Assembly (NCBI GenBank): GCA_947034895.1
Contig: OX344765.1
Coordinates: 11,351,001 to 11,415,000, forward strand
DNA: 64,000 nt
DNA from: Rhytidiadelphus loreus
Lineage: Eukaryota; Streptophyta; Bryopsida; Hypnales; Hylocomiaceae
Direction: 5' to 3'
Below are positions 1 to 11,492 of the stretch, piece after piece (position 1 is the first letter of the stretch; the number at the start of each line of letters is the position of its first letter). The translations under genes and the position numbers were made by a program. Below the pieces are notes generated by a model. The model saw only the letters and a list, made by a program, of their open reading frames with translations. It was not told where the DNA came from and did not search any database.

Positions 1-1242
1 CATGATTCCTTGTAGGAAAAAAAAATCTTTTGGCCCCAAACTAGAAATATTGGAGTTGGGTTCTAAAAGACAATCTCACTTGGTTTCTCAAGATGTCTTT
101 TTGGCTAGTGTAAATTCTTACAAAGGTTATTTAAAGATTTTCAACACCCATGTCATTAAATTTGATGAAGGTTGGTTTTCTTTGAGTTTTGAAAAAAAAT
201 CTTTACTCTTTGCCTTAACTTGCACCCTATATAACATTATTTAGCTATGTTGATTGTTCTAAGAGACAGAGAAAATAGACAAAAATATTCTACTTCTAGG
301 ATTATTTAGAATTGAATAAATTGATTTCTAATGTTAAATGATCTTTTGTAGGTTTTGAAACTTTAGACAAAGTTGGGAAGAAAAAATGAGGTTTGAAGCT
401 AATTAATTAGTGATTTGGTACTTGTTAAATCAACAAAATTAACTTGTAAACCTCAATGACTCCTCAAGATACCCTTGGCTCATTTGCTCAATAACGTTAT
501 ATCCTTATTCAACAATGATTTACCAAAAATCATACTTGATAGTATTGAAGTAAAATCTTATGTTTGTATTAGTGACTGAAAATTCAACTAAGAGTTTGTT
601 AGATAAGCAAAATTGGCTTTTAAAGGTTTTGAAACTTTAAATTAAATTGATATCATAAAGAGAGTAGAAAATTGGCATATGGTTCTTTAGACTCATTTGA
701 TATATATCATATGAGTGAAATTAAGTACAAGCCCAAATTGTTAAAATGTTATGCAAAGGGATCTTAAATTAGTTAATGTTGTTGGTTTAACACGTATCAA
801 ATGAACATGGATTACAACCACCTACAACGTTGTTTTACCCAAGTCGCTTTCATTAACTTTGAAATCTTATTTGTTTAATATTTAGTCACTAACAAAGGCA
901 AAATATTCTACCAAGTCTTTCCTTTGACTCTTAGGAACAATCATCCTAGTCGAACTATTTTATGTAGATCATACATTTTATAGTAGATGAAATTATCAAA
1001 GTTTATCCAATTTTTTCCAAAACAAGATGAAATCACCTAATTTTAAATGAAAGTACATGTATTTAGATTAATGTATTAAGTTTCATCCATAATTCACCAA
1101 CAATCTATCTTCAATAATGCCATATTTAATACTATAATAAATTGATTATGTCACAATAATCACAAAATACCTATATTACCAATTAGATCTATTGTAAGTC
1201 TTTTCATGATCATTTTCCTAATCTAAATAAATCATATCTTCA
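1..1242. other. AT-rich intergenic DNA, nothing recognised
   Basis: The stretch is strongly AT-rich. Its open frames are short and resemble no protein I know. No paired termini were found. Confidence 0.5.
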
Positions 1243-1334
1243 CAAAGGTGGGCACCCCAAACACCACTAATCCAAAAGGCCAAAAGGCTAAAATTGCCAT
1301 CATCACTCTTGGTACATCTCTAAAATCAATATGT

Positions 1335-2044
1335 GGGTGATTGCAAGAAAGACTAAACGATTTTGGTAGCGTTTGGTCAAAAATTGCGTTTTTTCTGCCC
1401 AGTACTAGGAGTACTAGGAATACTACAAAATGGAGCAATCTCAGCCATTGATCTAAAAAATCAATGGCCAATAGTACTTTTGAGTACTTTATAATACTAA
1501 AACAGTACTACTTAAAAAAAAATGACAGTTTGTCATAGAAAGTAGATAAAATTAAGTATAAATTAATAAAAATTAGAAAATCATGAATAAAAACCCCCAA
1601 AAAATTGTCCATTTATAAACGGACTTGATAGTGATTACATTTCACCAAAAACTAGAAGTTGAAACCATCATGAAAGTTTGGAGTGCTATGTACAACAGCA
1701 CAAGGGACCCCTTATGTTGAAGACAAAGAATTGTGTTTTTTTTAATTCCCTTCGGTGGGCATATGCCCATCTAGTGTGGAAATAGACCACAAAAAAGTCA
1801 AGTGAACATCACAGTACTAAAAAACCCTAAACCGCAAAGTGTGACAAATTAGCTAAATTGATATTTAATTATAAAATTATTTTTCAATTTTTTTGAAAAA
1901 TAACAAATCTCATGTTTTCTAAGTTAGCAATCTTCCGTAAAAATTTCAAGTTCATTGGCTTCAATTTCCAAAAGTTACGGCCAAAACCAACTCCATCACT
2001 TCAATTGTGACGCCTCATAGGACCGGTCTTTTTTGTAATCATCC
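1335..2044 (+). mobile_element. Non-autonomous TIR element F1
   Basis: It starts GGGTGATTGCAAGAAAGA and ends with a diverged inverted version (GTAATCATCC). A near full-length relative lies at 47016-47740 in the same orientation, with long shared blocks (for example TTTTGGTAGCGTT near the left end). The flanking ATGT on both sides may be a 4-bp target duplication. It sits inside a family G copy and is therefore younger than it. Confidence 0.65.
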
Positions 2045-2377
2045 ATGTGTATAGGTAGTTGCAAGAAACACTTGCCATTTGAGGCTCAAAACGGCCTATT
2101 TTAAATGAGTATTGTAACTTTTGGAATAATTTTTTTTAATGAAATAAAATATGATTAATTTGTAAAGCATTGAAAATAGTGTATCTCTGAAAAATCAGAC
2201 CTAGAAAAATTTATCTCTAAAAGTTACACCTAATTGTGGAATAAACAATTTCAAAACCCTCTACCAAAAGAAACTTTGATCCTCCATAACTTTTTGCATA
2301 CAGTATCCAAATGCAACATTCTTTAATACATTAGAACCTCCTTTCACTTGCCAACAAGAAAATCAATAAAACTTCGA

Positions 2378-2627
2378 TCCAAAATGACCTAAATCTACCG
2401 AGGTGATGGTCAAGTGGTAGGAACTTCCAATGGAATCCAAGAGGTTCCTAGTTCAACTCCCCCACGTTGACATTGCTTGTGTGGGCTCTTTGTGTTGGTG
2501 CATGAGGAGAGAGGGTTTGTTCCTCCACTTATTTCTGATGGGGATATCCAAGGTGTTACATTGGTTATGTCGTGTCAGTCCAACTAAGGTCTTTTGAAGG
2601 CAATATATTTAAAATAAAAATAAAATT
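2378..2627 (+). mobile_element. tRNA-derived SINE (SINE1)
   Basis: A polymerase III promoter is visible: box A TGGTCAAGTGG at 2407-2417 and a box B-like AGTTCAACTCC at 2450-2460, at tRNA-like spacing. An unrelated body follows, then an A-rich tail near 2610-2627. The block is absent from the corresponding position of the other family G copies, which supports insertion. The 5' limit is approximate and no clear target duplication was found. Confidence 0.6.
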
Positions 2628-2704
2628 TAACCAGTCTAAAAATAGTAACTAAGGCACAGTTAGTAGCAAAAACTGAATGGCAGGTTTTGGAGTGCCCTCC
2701 TTAG

Positions 2705-3816
2705 TGTCATTTCACAATGAAACAAGTTGTCTTTTGGCATGTAGGGACTAACAATAGTTGACAAATGAGTTTCAGTCATGAGAATGCCAGCCAATTTCTG
2801 GTTAGCGTCCACCAACCGGCGTGAAGACTACTTCGCAGTCGTCATGAGACCTCAGACGACTTGCCCACTGTCTTAATTGTTTTCACAATTACACATATCA
2901 TCAGGTGCTCATGAAAGTTGCGGCAATGATCGATCCAGTCATGTGGATGGGCACATGATCGATATTGAACAACTCGCCATCAGTACGTACGTATTCCATT
3001 GACTTGTAGCCACATTGATTTCATGTTTGGCAAGCACACCTAATTAAGTACGTGTGACCTTTATCCAAAAGATAGAGATTCCGATTGAAGGACTCTTGCT
3101 ACTAGTTGCTACCGAATGACTAGAATGTCAACAATCTGAACATGAAAAGCTAGCTAGGCGGACTGAAAGGTTTTCTAGCTTTGGAAGCCGACGAAATTTA
3201 TCCAACTTGCGATCGATCGATTATTGGTACACCTACATCGATCAGTAGTACGTCTACAGCTCGATCAACGCTTTGAAGATTTGCAGTTCACGCCTATGAA
3301 GTCCGATTGAAGTTAATTAAGATGATCGTGAGTTTGCACGCATTATTCTTTTTCCTTGCTTACGTACACCAGAAGTGTGCACAAGTATAAGCTTTAATTT
3401 GAAGTGTGCACAGGAGTGAGAAACAAGTTGGTGTGGAGATGATGATGGGTGCATTCACGGGAAAGTTGTATAATGCGTCACCTACGCAACTACCACACCC
3501 GAAAAGTTCAGCAATCCTACGACGATCGAGTACGTGTACCAGATTCGATCGATCCCGGCACGCTTTGACTACCTGGCATATATCAGTCTGACGAATTGAG
3601 AGTTGCTCAACATGATGCTTCTGTAGACTGATGCTTCTGTAGAAGCAAGCGTGAGTTTGTTGAGATTTTGATGCAGTGGATCTTGATTGCAAATTGATCA
3701 ATCATCACCGCTTTGGAAAGCCTTCAAATTAAATGACCCAGGTCCGCCACTTGATAGAAGAACAACAACATCAGCTGAAGAGTCAAACTGTTGGGAGGAG
3801 TTTCAAACTAAGGTAA
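2705..3816. other. Intergenic DNA, nothing recognised
   Basis: This stretch is less AT-rich than its surroundings and carries many GATC/ATCGAT words. An 18-bp unit around GATGCTTCTGTAGA is repeated near 3616-3645. Open frames on both strands near 3360-3700 overlap each other and resemble nothing known. Confidence 0.4.
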
Positions 3817-4339
3817 CTAAGGTGGGTACACCCAAAACCATTACTTTTTACTTCTGAGCCTAGTTGATATTATGATACTGGTCAAATTTTCACATATTCA
3901 TGTTGGCAAGTGAAAGGAGGTTCCAACGCACCAAAGAATGTCACATTTGGATATTGTATGCAAAAGTTATTAAGGGTCAAAGTTCGTTTCTGAAAGCGCT
4001 TCATCCAAATAGGTACATAACTGAAATTCGAAATGTACAAACCTTCTAGATGGCGCTTTAAGGTCAGGTGCCATACTATCTTACACCTAATTGCAATTAT
4101 GTTGCAATTGTCTAGTATGTGGACAAATTTTGGCTATTTGTGATTTGGTTAATCTTGAATATTACCTCTCTAATCATAATTTATTCATATAGTGTTCAAG
4201 AAATACATATTCAAACAACATGGAATCCTCTTGAAATTAATTCTCAACAAGATTCATCATAAACTAAGATATTTCATGATAGAAACCATAATTATCTAGA
4301 GTCTTAGTTAACTTGGTAATTTTAGGTGTACACACCTTA
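3817..4339. mobile_element. Repeat family G, copy 2
   Basis: Left terminus CTAAGGTGGGTACACCC; right terminus TTTTAGGTGTACACACCTTA, its inverted counterpart. The interior shares the block around CAAGTGAAAGGAGGTTCC with the copy at 62204-62491. There is no coding capacity. Confidence 0.6.
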
Positions 4340-4371
4340 TTGACTACACAGAATGTGCATATGAACCACCC

Positions 4372-4640
4372 TCACATGGGTACACCTATAACCACCATCA
4401 TCACTTTGGGTACATCTCCAAATTGAATATGATTTTGTACATGTGTGGAAAAAACAATTTTTAAAATATCTACCCAAAAAAACTTTGGCCCTTCATAACT
4501 TTTGCATACGGTATCCAAATGTTGCATTCTTTGATGTGTTAGAACCTCCTCTGGCTTGCAATCAAGAAATATAAAAATTCACTAGTCTAATAATAGTAAA
4601 TAGTCACAATAGCAAAAAAGTGGCGGTTTAGGGAGACCAT
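4372..4640. mobile_element. Repeat family G, partial copy 3
   Basis: The left part (CATGGGTACACCTATAACCACC) and the block CTTTTGCATACGGTATCC match copy 1. The right end is lost in the tandem repeat that follows. Confidence 0.45.
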
Positions 4641-4886
4641 GGAAGGTGCTTATAACATAGGTACCTACAACATAAACACCTTTAATATAGGTGCCTATAA
4701 CATATAGACACCTATAACAATGAAAGGTATTTATAATATAAACGTCTATAATATAATTAAGCACCTATAATGTACGCATCCTATAACCATGGAAGGTGCT
4801 TATAATATAGATACCTACAATATAGACACTTATAATATAAACATCCTATAATCATGGAAGGTGCCTGTAATATAGGAGTCAGGCTC
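4637..4886. repeat. Degenerate tandem repeat
   Basis: A word near ACCTATAATATAGAC repeats roughly every 15-25 bases. A longer module starting ACCATGGAAGGTGCTTATAA recurs at about 4637, 4786 and 4852. Confidence 0.7.
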
Positions 4887-5130
4887 CTATGCTCATGAGC
4901 TCAAGATCCTAGGCTCACATAATAGCAACCATGGAGTGGAGAGATCCTTTAGCTTTTTAATAAACTAATTTCTAAAAAACAGAATTTATAATTAGAGATT
5001 TATATTGTTTTTTTCAATTTTTCTAAACTTTTGGGTAGCTAAAAAAATTCTTGGGTCTAAGCCAAAGGAAAAAAATGATCATTCCCATTGGTTAAAGCCT
5101 AAATGTCCTATTTTTTCCTATTCTAGTTAA

Positions 5131-6034
5131 CCCCTAAAGGACCGAGGCACATTATGGGTAGAAAATTGTAAAATTGTAAAATTTCTAGCACTTTTTAGGG
5201 CAATGAAAAAAAAATTATTTTTCAAAATTCAACCATACAAATTTATACTAGAGTATCATAGGAATGAGTCGAAAACATTTCAATAATGTTGACTGCATAG
5301 ATTGAAAGATTATAACATTCAAAGTTAGAAGAAAAAGTTCTTTTTCAACCTTGCTTGACAAGGCCAACAAATTTTCAGTCTTCCTACAATGAGATTTGTT
5401 TACTACACATGGTTATTATTTTTGACATTTTGCATTTAGTAATAGGCAAGTTACATAATTACTTACCAAATTTTAGAAATAGAGGAGGAATTTTGCACAT
5501 GCTACCACTATAACAAAACATGGTAAGAAACAACCGCACTCAAAATTGAGTGCAATTTGTTTTGCCATAATTTTGTACATGCCCACTACACACACAATCA
5601 ATTTCTTTTGCAATTTCCGGCTGTAATTTTTAGAATATCTGGACGTGTAATATACTGTTGGAAAGGTATTTTTAAGACCTTGCTAATGGTATATCACACG
5701 CTCCAAAATTCCAAAAATTGAAACCAAAAATTGCAAAAGAAGTTGCAAGCCCACTATGTGTGCATGCACAAAATCGTGGCAAAACAAACCGCACTTAATT
5801 TTGAGTGCGGTTTTTTTTACCATGTTTTGTTATAGTGTACCCGAGTAACTTGAAAATTTCAGGACAACATAATTTTTTATCTTGGCATCTGATTGGAAAA
5901 AAATCATATTCCTACTAAGGGGGGGGGGGGAGACATGTTCTCAAAATTTTGTGAAAATTTGACCAAAATTGATGTTGTGCATAACTACCCGAGATCTCTT
6001 GTGTACATTGAATGGTCACTTGGTCCTTTAGGGG
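5131..6034. mobile_element. TTAA-flanked element, family A copy 1
   Basis: Left end CCCCTAAAGGACCGAG and right end CTTGGTCCTTTAGGGG are inverted repeats, and each is flanked by TTAA (5127-5130 and 6035-6038). No open frame of note occurs inside. A CACTA-like MITE (5506-5837) is inserted in it. TTAA duplication with CCC...GGG termini is the signature of piggyBac-type elements; that assignment is inference from the ends only. Confidence 0.7.
5506..5837. mobile_element. CACTA-like MITE, 332 bp
   Basis: Ends are CACTATAACAAAACATGG and its inverted counterpart. The inverted similarity continues for about 100 bases per arm. A 3-bp direct repeat TAC flanks it (5503-5505 and 5838-5840). CACTA ends plus a 3-bp duplication fit the CACTA (En/Spm) superfamily. 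It has no coding capacity and is nested in family A copy 1. Confidence 0.75.
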
Positions 6035-6038
6035 TTAA

Positions 6039-7872
6039 TATATCATAGAGTGCTTTGAAAGTCACCACTAACATGTAAGTACATTTTTATTTCTTCAATG
6101 TACATTTCAAGAAGTAAATTGCTAACCTTTCTTTTAGTGATCCCTACATTTCAACTTAAAAATTTTGTAACTAATTAAGGGCCGGTATATACTTGGGGCC
6201 GGATTGAAGGCCGTCCAGAACTCTCCAAGTTTGAACCAATGGGATCCCTCTATTTCTCCAAATCCGTTCCAAGAGCTTTATTCTAGGGCTAGATTGGAAC
6301 CACCACTCATCCTACATGTTGCCTTAAGTGGCATGGTTTTGGTGCCAAACCATCCGTTCCCAAGGGAGCAATCATGCCAAGGTTTTGGGTGGTCTGATTT
6401 TCCATCTAGGGCCGGATTGGGGCCAATTGAGCTCCTCTATTGGATTGTACAAATCTCCACCGTCTATTAATGCAAGGACTTTTCTTTTCTTTTTTAGTAC
6501 ATATTTATTAATTGTGAGCTCAATCCCATCTATGTTGCTAAATTTTTGGAACACTAGTATATATTTGGGGAGCCATTGGAATTGAGTCATGCTATGGTAC
6601 AGATGGATTGCTTATTTATTGTCTAAACAGAAGTTCAGTCTTTGCAATTGTTTTAACAAAAGATGTTGTTAACCAATTTGATTGTTAATAATTAATTTGA
6701 TTGTTATTAACTAATTTTATTGTTAATAACCAATGTTATTATTATTAACCAATTTTACTGTTAATAACCAATGTTATTATTATTAACCATTGCAATTGTA
6801 ACAATATTGTTTTTGCAATTGTTTTAACATGAGATATTAATTATTTTTTTTTGGTGTAGACTCAAATTACATACTATGTTACAGACACTGATTTTGGTAA
6901 ATTACATGCTTAATAACTAAATTTCTTGTACGGACACAAATCTATAAATGAAAGTCATTGTTGAAGTTATGTCATATCTATGAGATAATGCGTGTTTTTA
7001 TCAATTTTGATGACAAATACTTGAAAAAAGAATATGTTAGGGAAAGATTATGCTACTAGAAATAATATGTATGGTAAAACCTGATTTACATTTATCATTG
7101 AATTCATTCAAGTTTTCATAATAAATTGTGAATTCGAATTGTGTGTTTAATAAATGACAACAATTATAGGGCTAAAAATCTTTTTTCAATGTCAACTCTA
7201 GTTTCGATGTCAAGAAAAAAAAATGGTCAAAAGAAGTCAATGAACTTCTTTTTTCCAAATAGAAAATATAGGAAGAGAGTGAAAAAGGTTAAAGAAGAAG
7301 TAAAAAAGTCTCTCTTCCATTTTGAAATAGGTAAAGTAGGAACAAAAAGGAAAAGTCTAAAAAAGTCTTAAAACTTTTTTTTAATATTTGAAATAGAATA
7401 AATAGGAAAAAAAAACTCTCTTTTATTTCTTTGAAATAGAAAAAACAATAAGAGAAACGAAAAGATGCATATCTTAGATTTTTTTAATTGAACATTTCAA
7501 AAATTCAAGAGTACATTAATAAAAAATTCAGCCTTAGAGTTGGACCTCAACACTTTACATTGCTTAGGGCCGGAGTGATGAATTGGAATTCGGCCCCAGA
7601 ATTTGGCATCAACACTTTACATTATCTGGAGCCGGAGTGGTGATTTGAAGCCAGATTGGAGGCAAATCGGGCCGGCCTTCCATCTAGCCCTAGGCCGTGT
7701 ATATACCAGCCCTAATTCCATGAGGCTCCACAAAATATGAAACAACTTTGGTTAGATGCCAATTCCACTTTTCTTTCTATGAAAATGTACTGAAAATTGT
7801 TTCAAAGGAGTTTAGCTTCCCCCCTAATGCAATCAACTTTTAAAAGGTTGCTTTAAGAGTAGACTACCTTAT
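6039..7872. mobile_element. Repeat family H, copy 1, split by a 1.5-kb insertion
   Basis: Left and right parts together match the family H copy at 62766-63075, including the shared internal word TTAGATGCCAATTCCA. The match is interrupted exactly at the insertion at 6179-7712. Its ends are diverged and approximate. Confidence 0.55.
6179..7712. mobile_element. PIF/Harbinger-like non-autonomous element, 1.53 kb
   Basis: Termini GGGCCGGTATATAC and GTATATACCAGCCC are inverted repeats with one mismatch in 14. TAA flanks both ends (6176-6178 and 7713-7715). GGGC-starting ends with a TWA duplication fit the PIF/Harbinger group. Subterminal regions repeat the word GCCGGA(T/G)TG. No transposase or Myb-like frame was recognised. 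Confidence 0.7.
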
Positions 7873-8107
7873 AATTATGCCCTTTTGATGTGAATGTACC
7901 TCATGGTGGGGATCATATTGAAAGCCACCTTCTTGCTTTACCTTATAATAGCCGACCCATTTCAAATCACCCTCCATTCTAGTAATACATGCTACTCTCT
8001 CTTTCCGTGCAGGTGGAGATGAACAGTAATTAGTTATGGCGTAGTTCCCAGTGTAATTGCGATACATTATGATTCGCTACAAGTCTCTTGATATTGCAAC
8101 TAGTCTT

Positions 8108-8335
8108 CAATCGATTTTGTTTGCAGCCCATGGTTGGAAATAGGAAGGTCTATATGACCAGTATAAGTTGAACAAAATTGTTAACTAAAAAACATTTACA
8201 ATAATTATATTTTGAGTTAAAAAAATTATGAAAAATTATGGAATCCTTTCAAACTCTATTTCTGGAGACATGAAAAAACTCCAAAGTCAAGATACACAAA
8301 GATAAGCGTAATTGCTTATGAAGTGGTTGGAAATG
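8108..8335. repeat. Dispersed repeat W, copy 1
   Basis: The segment from TCGATTTTGT through the ATGGTTGGAAAT word is a diverged match to 57967-58182 in the same orientation. No termini or coding sequence were recognised. The flanking stretch 7873-8107 shows nothing. Confidence 0.45.
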
Positions 8336-8355
8336 GGCTGGCTACTGTACCTGTA

Positions 8356-8544
8356 GTTTTTTGTTTTTTTTTGGACACAAACGTGTTAAGGAAACACATT
8401 GCAAGAGTTTTCCGTCAGGAGGAGAGACTCATTTCACGCTAGGTAAAGAACCTGCTGCCACCAGGTATCGAACCCGCAACCACGCCATTCGGTTTGGGTA
8501 CCTCACCACCATCACCCAATAGCTTAGGGTCATCTCGGACTGTA
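8356..8544 (-). mobile_element. tRNA-derived SINE (SINE2) with target-site duplication
   Basis: Read on the minus strand it has a box A-like TGATGGTGGTGAGG (8501-8514) and a canonical box B GGTTCGATACC (8464-8474), 40 bases apart, and ends in an A-rich tail (8356-8373). A 9-bp direct repeat GTACCTGTA flanks it exactly (8347-8355 and 8545-8553). It belongs to a different family from SINE1. The intact duplication suggests a fairly recent insertion. Confidence 0.8.
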
Positions 8545-8810
8545 GTACCTGTAAGTTTAATATTTGTGCAAGTCAAGGACAACAACGACAACAACTGCGG
8601 CCTTGGAAGCCTTGAATGCTCTCCATTGTAGCTGCACTGGCATTTTTGGAGACTTCTCTTTCTTCTTTTCGCTGCTGCAAAGTACAAACCGCATTGAAAA
8701 CGAACTGTCAATGAATGATCGATGAACCCCACAAACCCATCCACAGATTGATGAATAGCTAGATTGCCCTTGCCAGTGACCTCATGTGCAGCTTAGATGA
8801 CCTCACGGCG

Positions 8811-9165
8811 GCGCATTTGCTTTCATCACCTCCGTCTGTCCTCACAGACTAGCTCGGTGAAACTCATTGCGCGCGACACTCGTTTGTCCTCATATATGGT
8901 GCGTATTGCTTTCATCACCTCCGCTCGTCTTCACAGTCTCGCTGAAACTCATTGCGAGCTGGTTAATTTGTCCTCGATCATGGTGCGTATTGCCTTTATC
9001 ACCTAGCTCCGATCCGTTCGTCCTCGATCACCGAGACTCGGTGAAATTCATTGCGAGCTGGTTTGTCCTCGATCATGGTGTGTTTAATTTGCTTCCATCA
9101 CGCACCTCCGATCCGTCTGTCCTCATGCACAGGCTTGGTGAATTCATTGCGAGCTAGCTGGTTTG
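8811..9165. repeat. Minisatellite, about four units of 83-95 bp
   Basis: Units start near 8811, 8899, 8982 and 9077 with a word like GTGCGTATTGCTTTCATC and each contains ACTCATTGCGAGCTGG or a close variant. The sequence is GC-richer than its surroundings. Open frames across it follow the repeat and are unlikely to be genes. Confidence 0.8.
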
Positions 9166-10650
9166 TCAACATGGTCATACCAACGTATGTAAGCTTATAA
9201 TTCATTAGGTCGCGCGCACAATTGTTGCAAAAGTCTGCAACAGCAACAACACTGACTCCCATTGCAATGTATATTTTTTGTTTGCAAGAGCCAGGCGGGA
9301 GGAAACATGTGCATGACAAATCACAGGAATAATGCTTGTTGTGCTCTAGGTTTTCATTGTGAATGTCGGATGAAATAATTGGATGATTATACATTTCTCC
9401 AACTGAAGATGAAAATGCGACGGATTTTGTGATTGACAGAAATTGTGATAGGGGTTGTGGCACTGTGTATTTTATTAATATAATAGATGAAAAGCTAGTA
9501 TCATAAGTTATTGCATCTCAATTAAAGGGGAGATAGTGGATTCGTCGCACTTATGGAAGTCCATGGTAAAAAACAAAAAGACATGAAGAGTCAGTTTTTA
9601 CTAGGGTCCTAATTCTATTGGTATTTATTTTTAGGTCCAATTCAAAACTTTTTTGAATTGCGATCCTCATTGGAGTGATGAAACATTTACATCTATAAAT
9701 ATGGATGTAATATGTGTAATATGGATTTAATATAGATGAAATGTGGATGAAATGAAAATTATTCATTTACAATCATATGCAATCATTCAAAGGTTGTGAT
9801 ATGTGCATCCAAATATAGCAATATCACTACATTGAATAGCAAATTATAATAATTTTTCTTCAAAATCCATTGAGCTTCCATATAACAAAACACATAGAGT
9901 TCTTACCAAAATAGCAAAAAAATCTATAATTTGCATCCCCCTTAATATGCATACCCACTAAAGACACCAAAGACTAACAACCTTTCTAAGGATCCAAAAT
10001 TTTCCTAATGGGTTGTTTATGAGATGTTTATGACTCCACTCTATGGACAATTTTGTAATATCAAAGGAGACCCCTTTAGAAATTCACAATAATTACAATT
10101 ATAATCAGAAAATTATAATTCCACTTGGGTTTGATTCATGAAACAAGCGCATACACCTCTTGTAAAACATTTGCTCTTGGAATGGACCCCAAGATATTCA
10201 GATTCCAAATAGGGGGGGAATAGGCTTGTCTACCTTAACCTAACGATCATAAGTGGGAGACATCCCCATGATGAAATCACCCAAAAGTTTCTATTGGTGT
10301 AAGATAATTTGATTGAAAATTTTGTAAGTATGCAATGAAATTCCATTCCATTTGTTTTTAAAAAAAAGAAAAATTGTAAGTAGTTGAGCAAGTCCGTGGC
10401 AGTTCTGACATGCTCTATTTGTGGGGAACATGAGTACAGTGTGTACACTGACGAGCATCACAAGCATATTTGCAATCAAAATGCCACCAAGGATGAGGCA
10501 ATCCGGAACCAGTATGATGAGTTCTTCAGATCGATCGACTGACTGGTGGAGTGGGCTCCGATCCCTCCGTCCTTGTGTGTGACACGTCCTGTCCTGGTGT
10601 CATCGGTTGGCCAGATTTCTTGCAATGAATTTCTTCATTTGCAGTGAAAA
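9166..10650. other. AT-rich intergenic DNA, nothing recognised
   Basis: No gene, no paired termini and no convincing repeat were found. The end of the stretch (10500-10650) turns GC-richer toward the following island. Confidence 0.45.
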
Positions 10651-10690
10651 AACAAGCAAACAAACAAGCAAACAAACAAGCAAACAACAG
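10651..10690. repeat. AACAAGCAAACA short tandem repeat
   Basis: The word AACAAGCAAAC is repeated three to four times. Confidence 0.8.
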
Positions 10691-10973
10691 ACAACTTCAG
10701 ATCGACTGACTGACTCAAATGGGCGCGCAGTACATTAGTTGTACAGTACAGAGACAACTGGAGATCGATCGAGCCATCATTCAGTCGTCAGCATTTCAGA
10801 CATGCCCGGATTCATGATCGAGTGCAGCTAATTAAGTTAGACCGGAAACTCTCCATCGCACGAACTTGTGTTAACAAATATCAGAACATGGCTGATATTT
10901 ATGAAACGACTGGTACAACAGGGCTTTCACTACAACAGAACAGCCAGCTCGATCGATCAATGGGCTGTGACGG

Positions 10974-11112
10974 ACTCCGTGAGAATTGCAAGGGCGGAGA
11001 GAACTTGCATGCAGTGAAAATTCCGTTTTCACTGGTGTCAAAAACTCCGTGAGAATTGCAAGGGCCGCGGAGAGAACTTGCACTGAAAATTCCGTTTTCA
11101 TCTGTGTCAAAA
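10974..11112. repeat. Tandem duplication, two 70-bp units
   Basis: Units 10974-11043 and 11044-11112 both run from ACTCCGTGAGAATTGCAAGG to GTGTCAAAA with few differences. A third fragment (GGGCGGAGAGAACT) follows at about 11131. Confidence 0.85.
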
Positions 11113-11228
11113 AAGAAAGAAAGAAAAAGAAAGGGCGGAGAGAACTGAACGAACAGCAGTCCATGCATCACATGCAAACCTTTGCGGACACAATCGAAAG
11201 CTATTTTTGCCCTTGCGAAGACGACGGA

Positions 11229-11268
11229 CCGGGCCGGGCCGGGCCGGGTCGCCGGGTCGGGCCGGGTA
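11229..11268. repeat. GGGCC-rich direct repeat
   Basis: A run of GGGCC pentamers is followed by GGGTCGCCGGGTCGG. It lies upstream of the small gene in the GC-rich island. Confidence 0.75.
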
Positions 11269-11468
11269 GAATGGAAGGCTCTGGAGACTGGACGGAGTAC
11301 CGGAAGCCAGGCCGTCAATTCCCTGCAGATGCCCTTCCACTCCCCTGCCACGCGTTGGGACGACATTCACCGCCAGCCCTCGGGCCCTTCTGTACCCTCC
11401 GTTTCACCCTCGTTCACTTCACCGGCCCCCCCATCTAGGAAACGGCTACATTTCGGTTTCTCGGAGAT

Positions 11469-11492
11469 TCCGACGTGGACCGCCACGTCGGA
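11469..11492. promoter_or_regulatory. Perfect ACGTGG dyad upstream of the small gene
   Basis: TCCGACGTGG is followed after four bases by its exact reverse complement. Each arm carries an ACGTGG core, the site type bound by plant bZIP factors (ABRE or G-box-like). It sits about 820 bp before the proposed start codon. A pyrimidine-rich stretch, typical near plant transcription starts, lies at 11771-11810. The regulatory role is inferred. Confidence 0.45.

Larger units (their letters stand above)
1243..2704. mobile_element. Repeat family G, copy 1, with two nested insertions
   Basis: The element begins with an AAGGTGGGCACCCC-type terminus and ends with the inverted counterpart GTGCCCTCCTTAG. 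The same termini and interior recur at 3817-4339, 4372-4640 and 62204-62491. Against those copies, this one is interrupted by element F1 (1335-2044) and by a tRNA-like SINE (about 2378-2627). No coding capacity is seen, so it is a non-autonomous TIR element of unassigned superfamily. Confidence 0.6.

Noticed and set aside
8867..9157. 96-codon frame with repeated motifs near 8.9 kb
   Set aside because: It follows the minisatellite units and changes character with each unit length.
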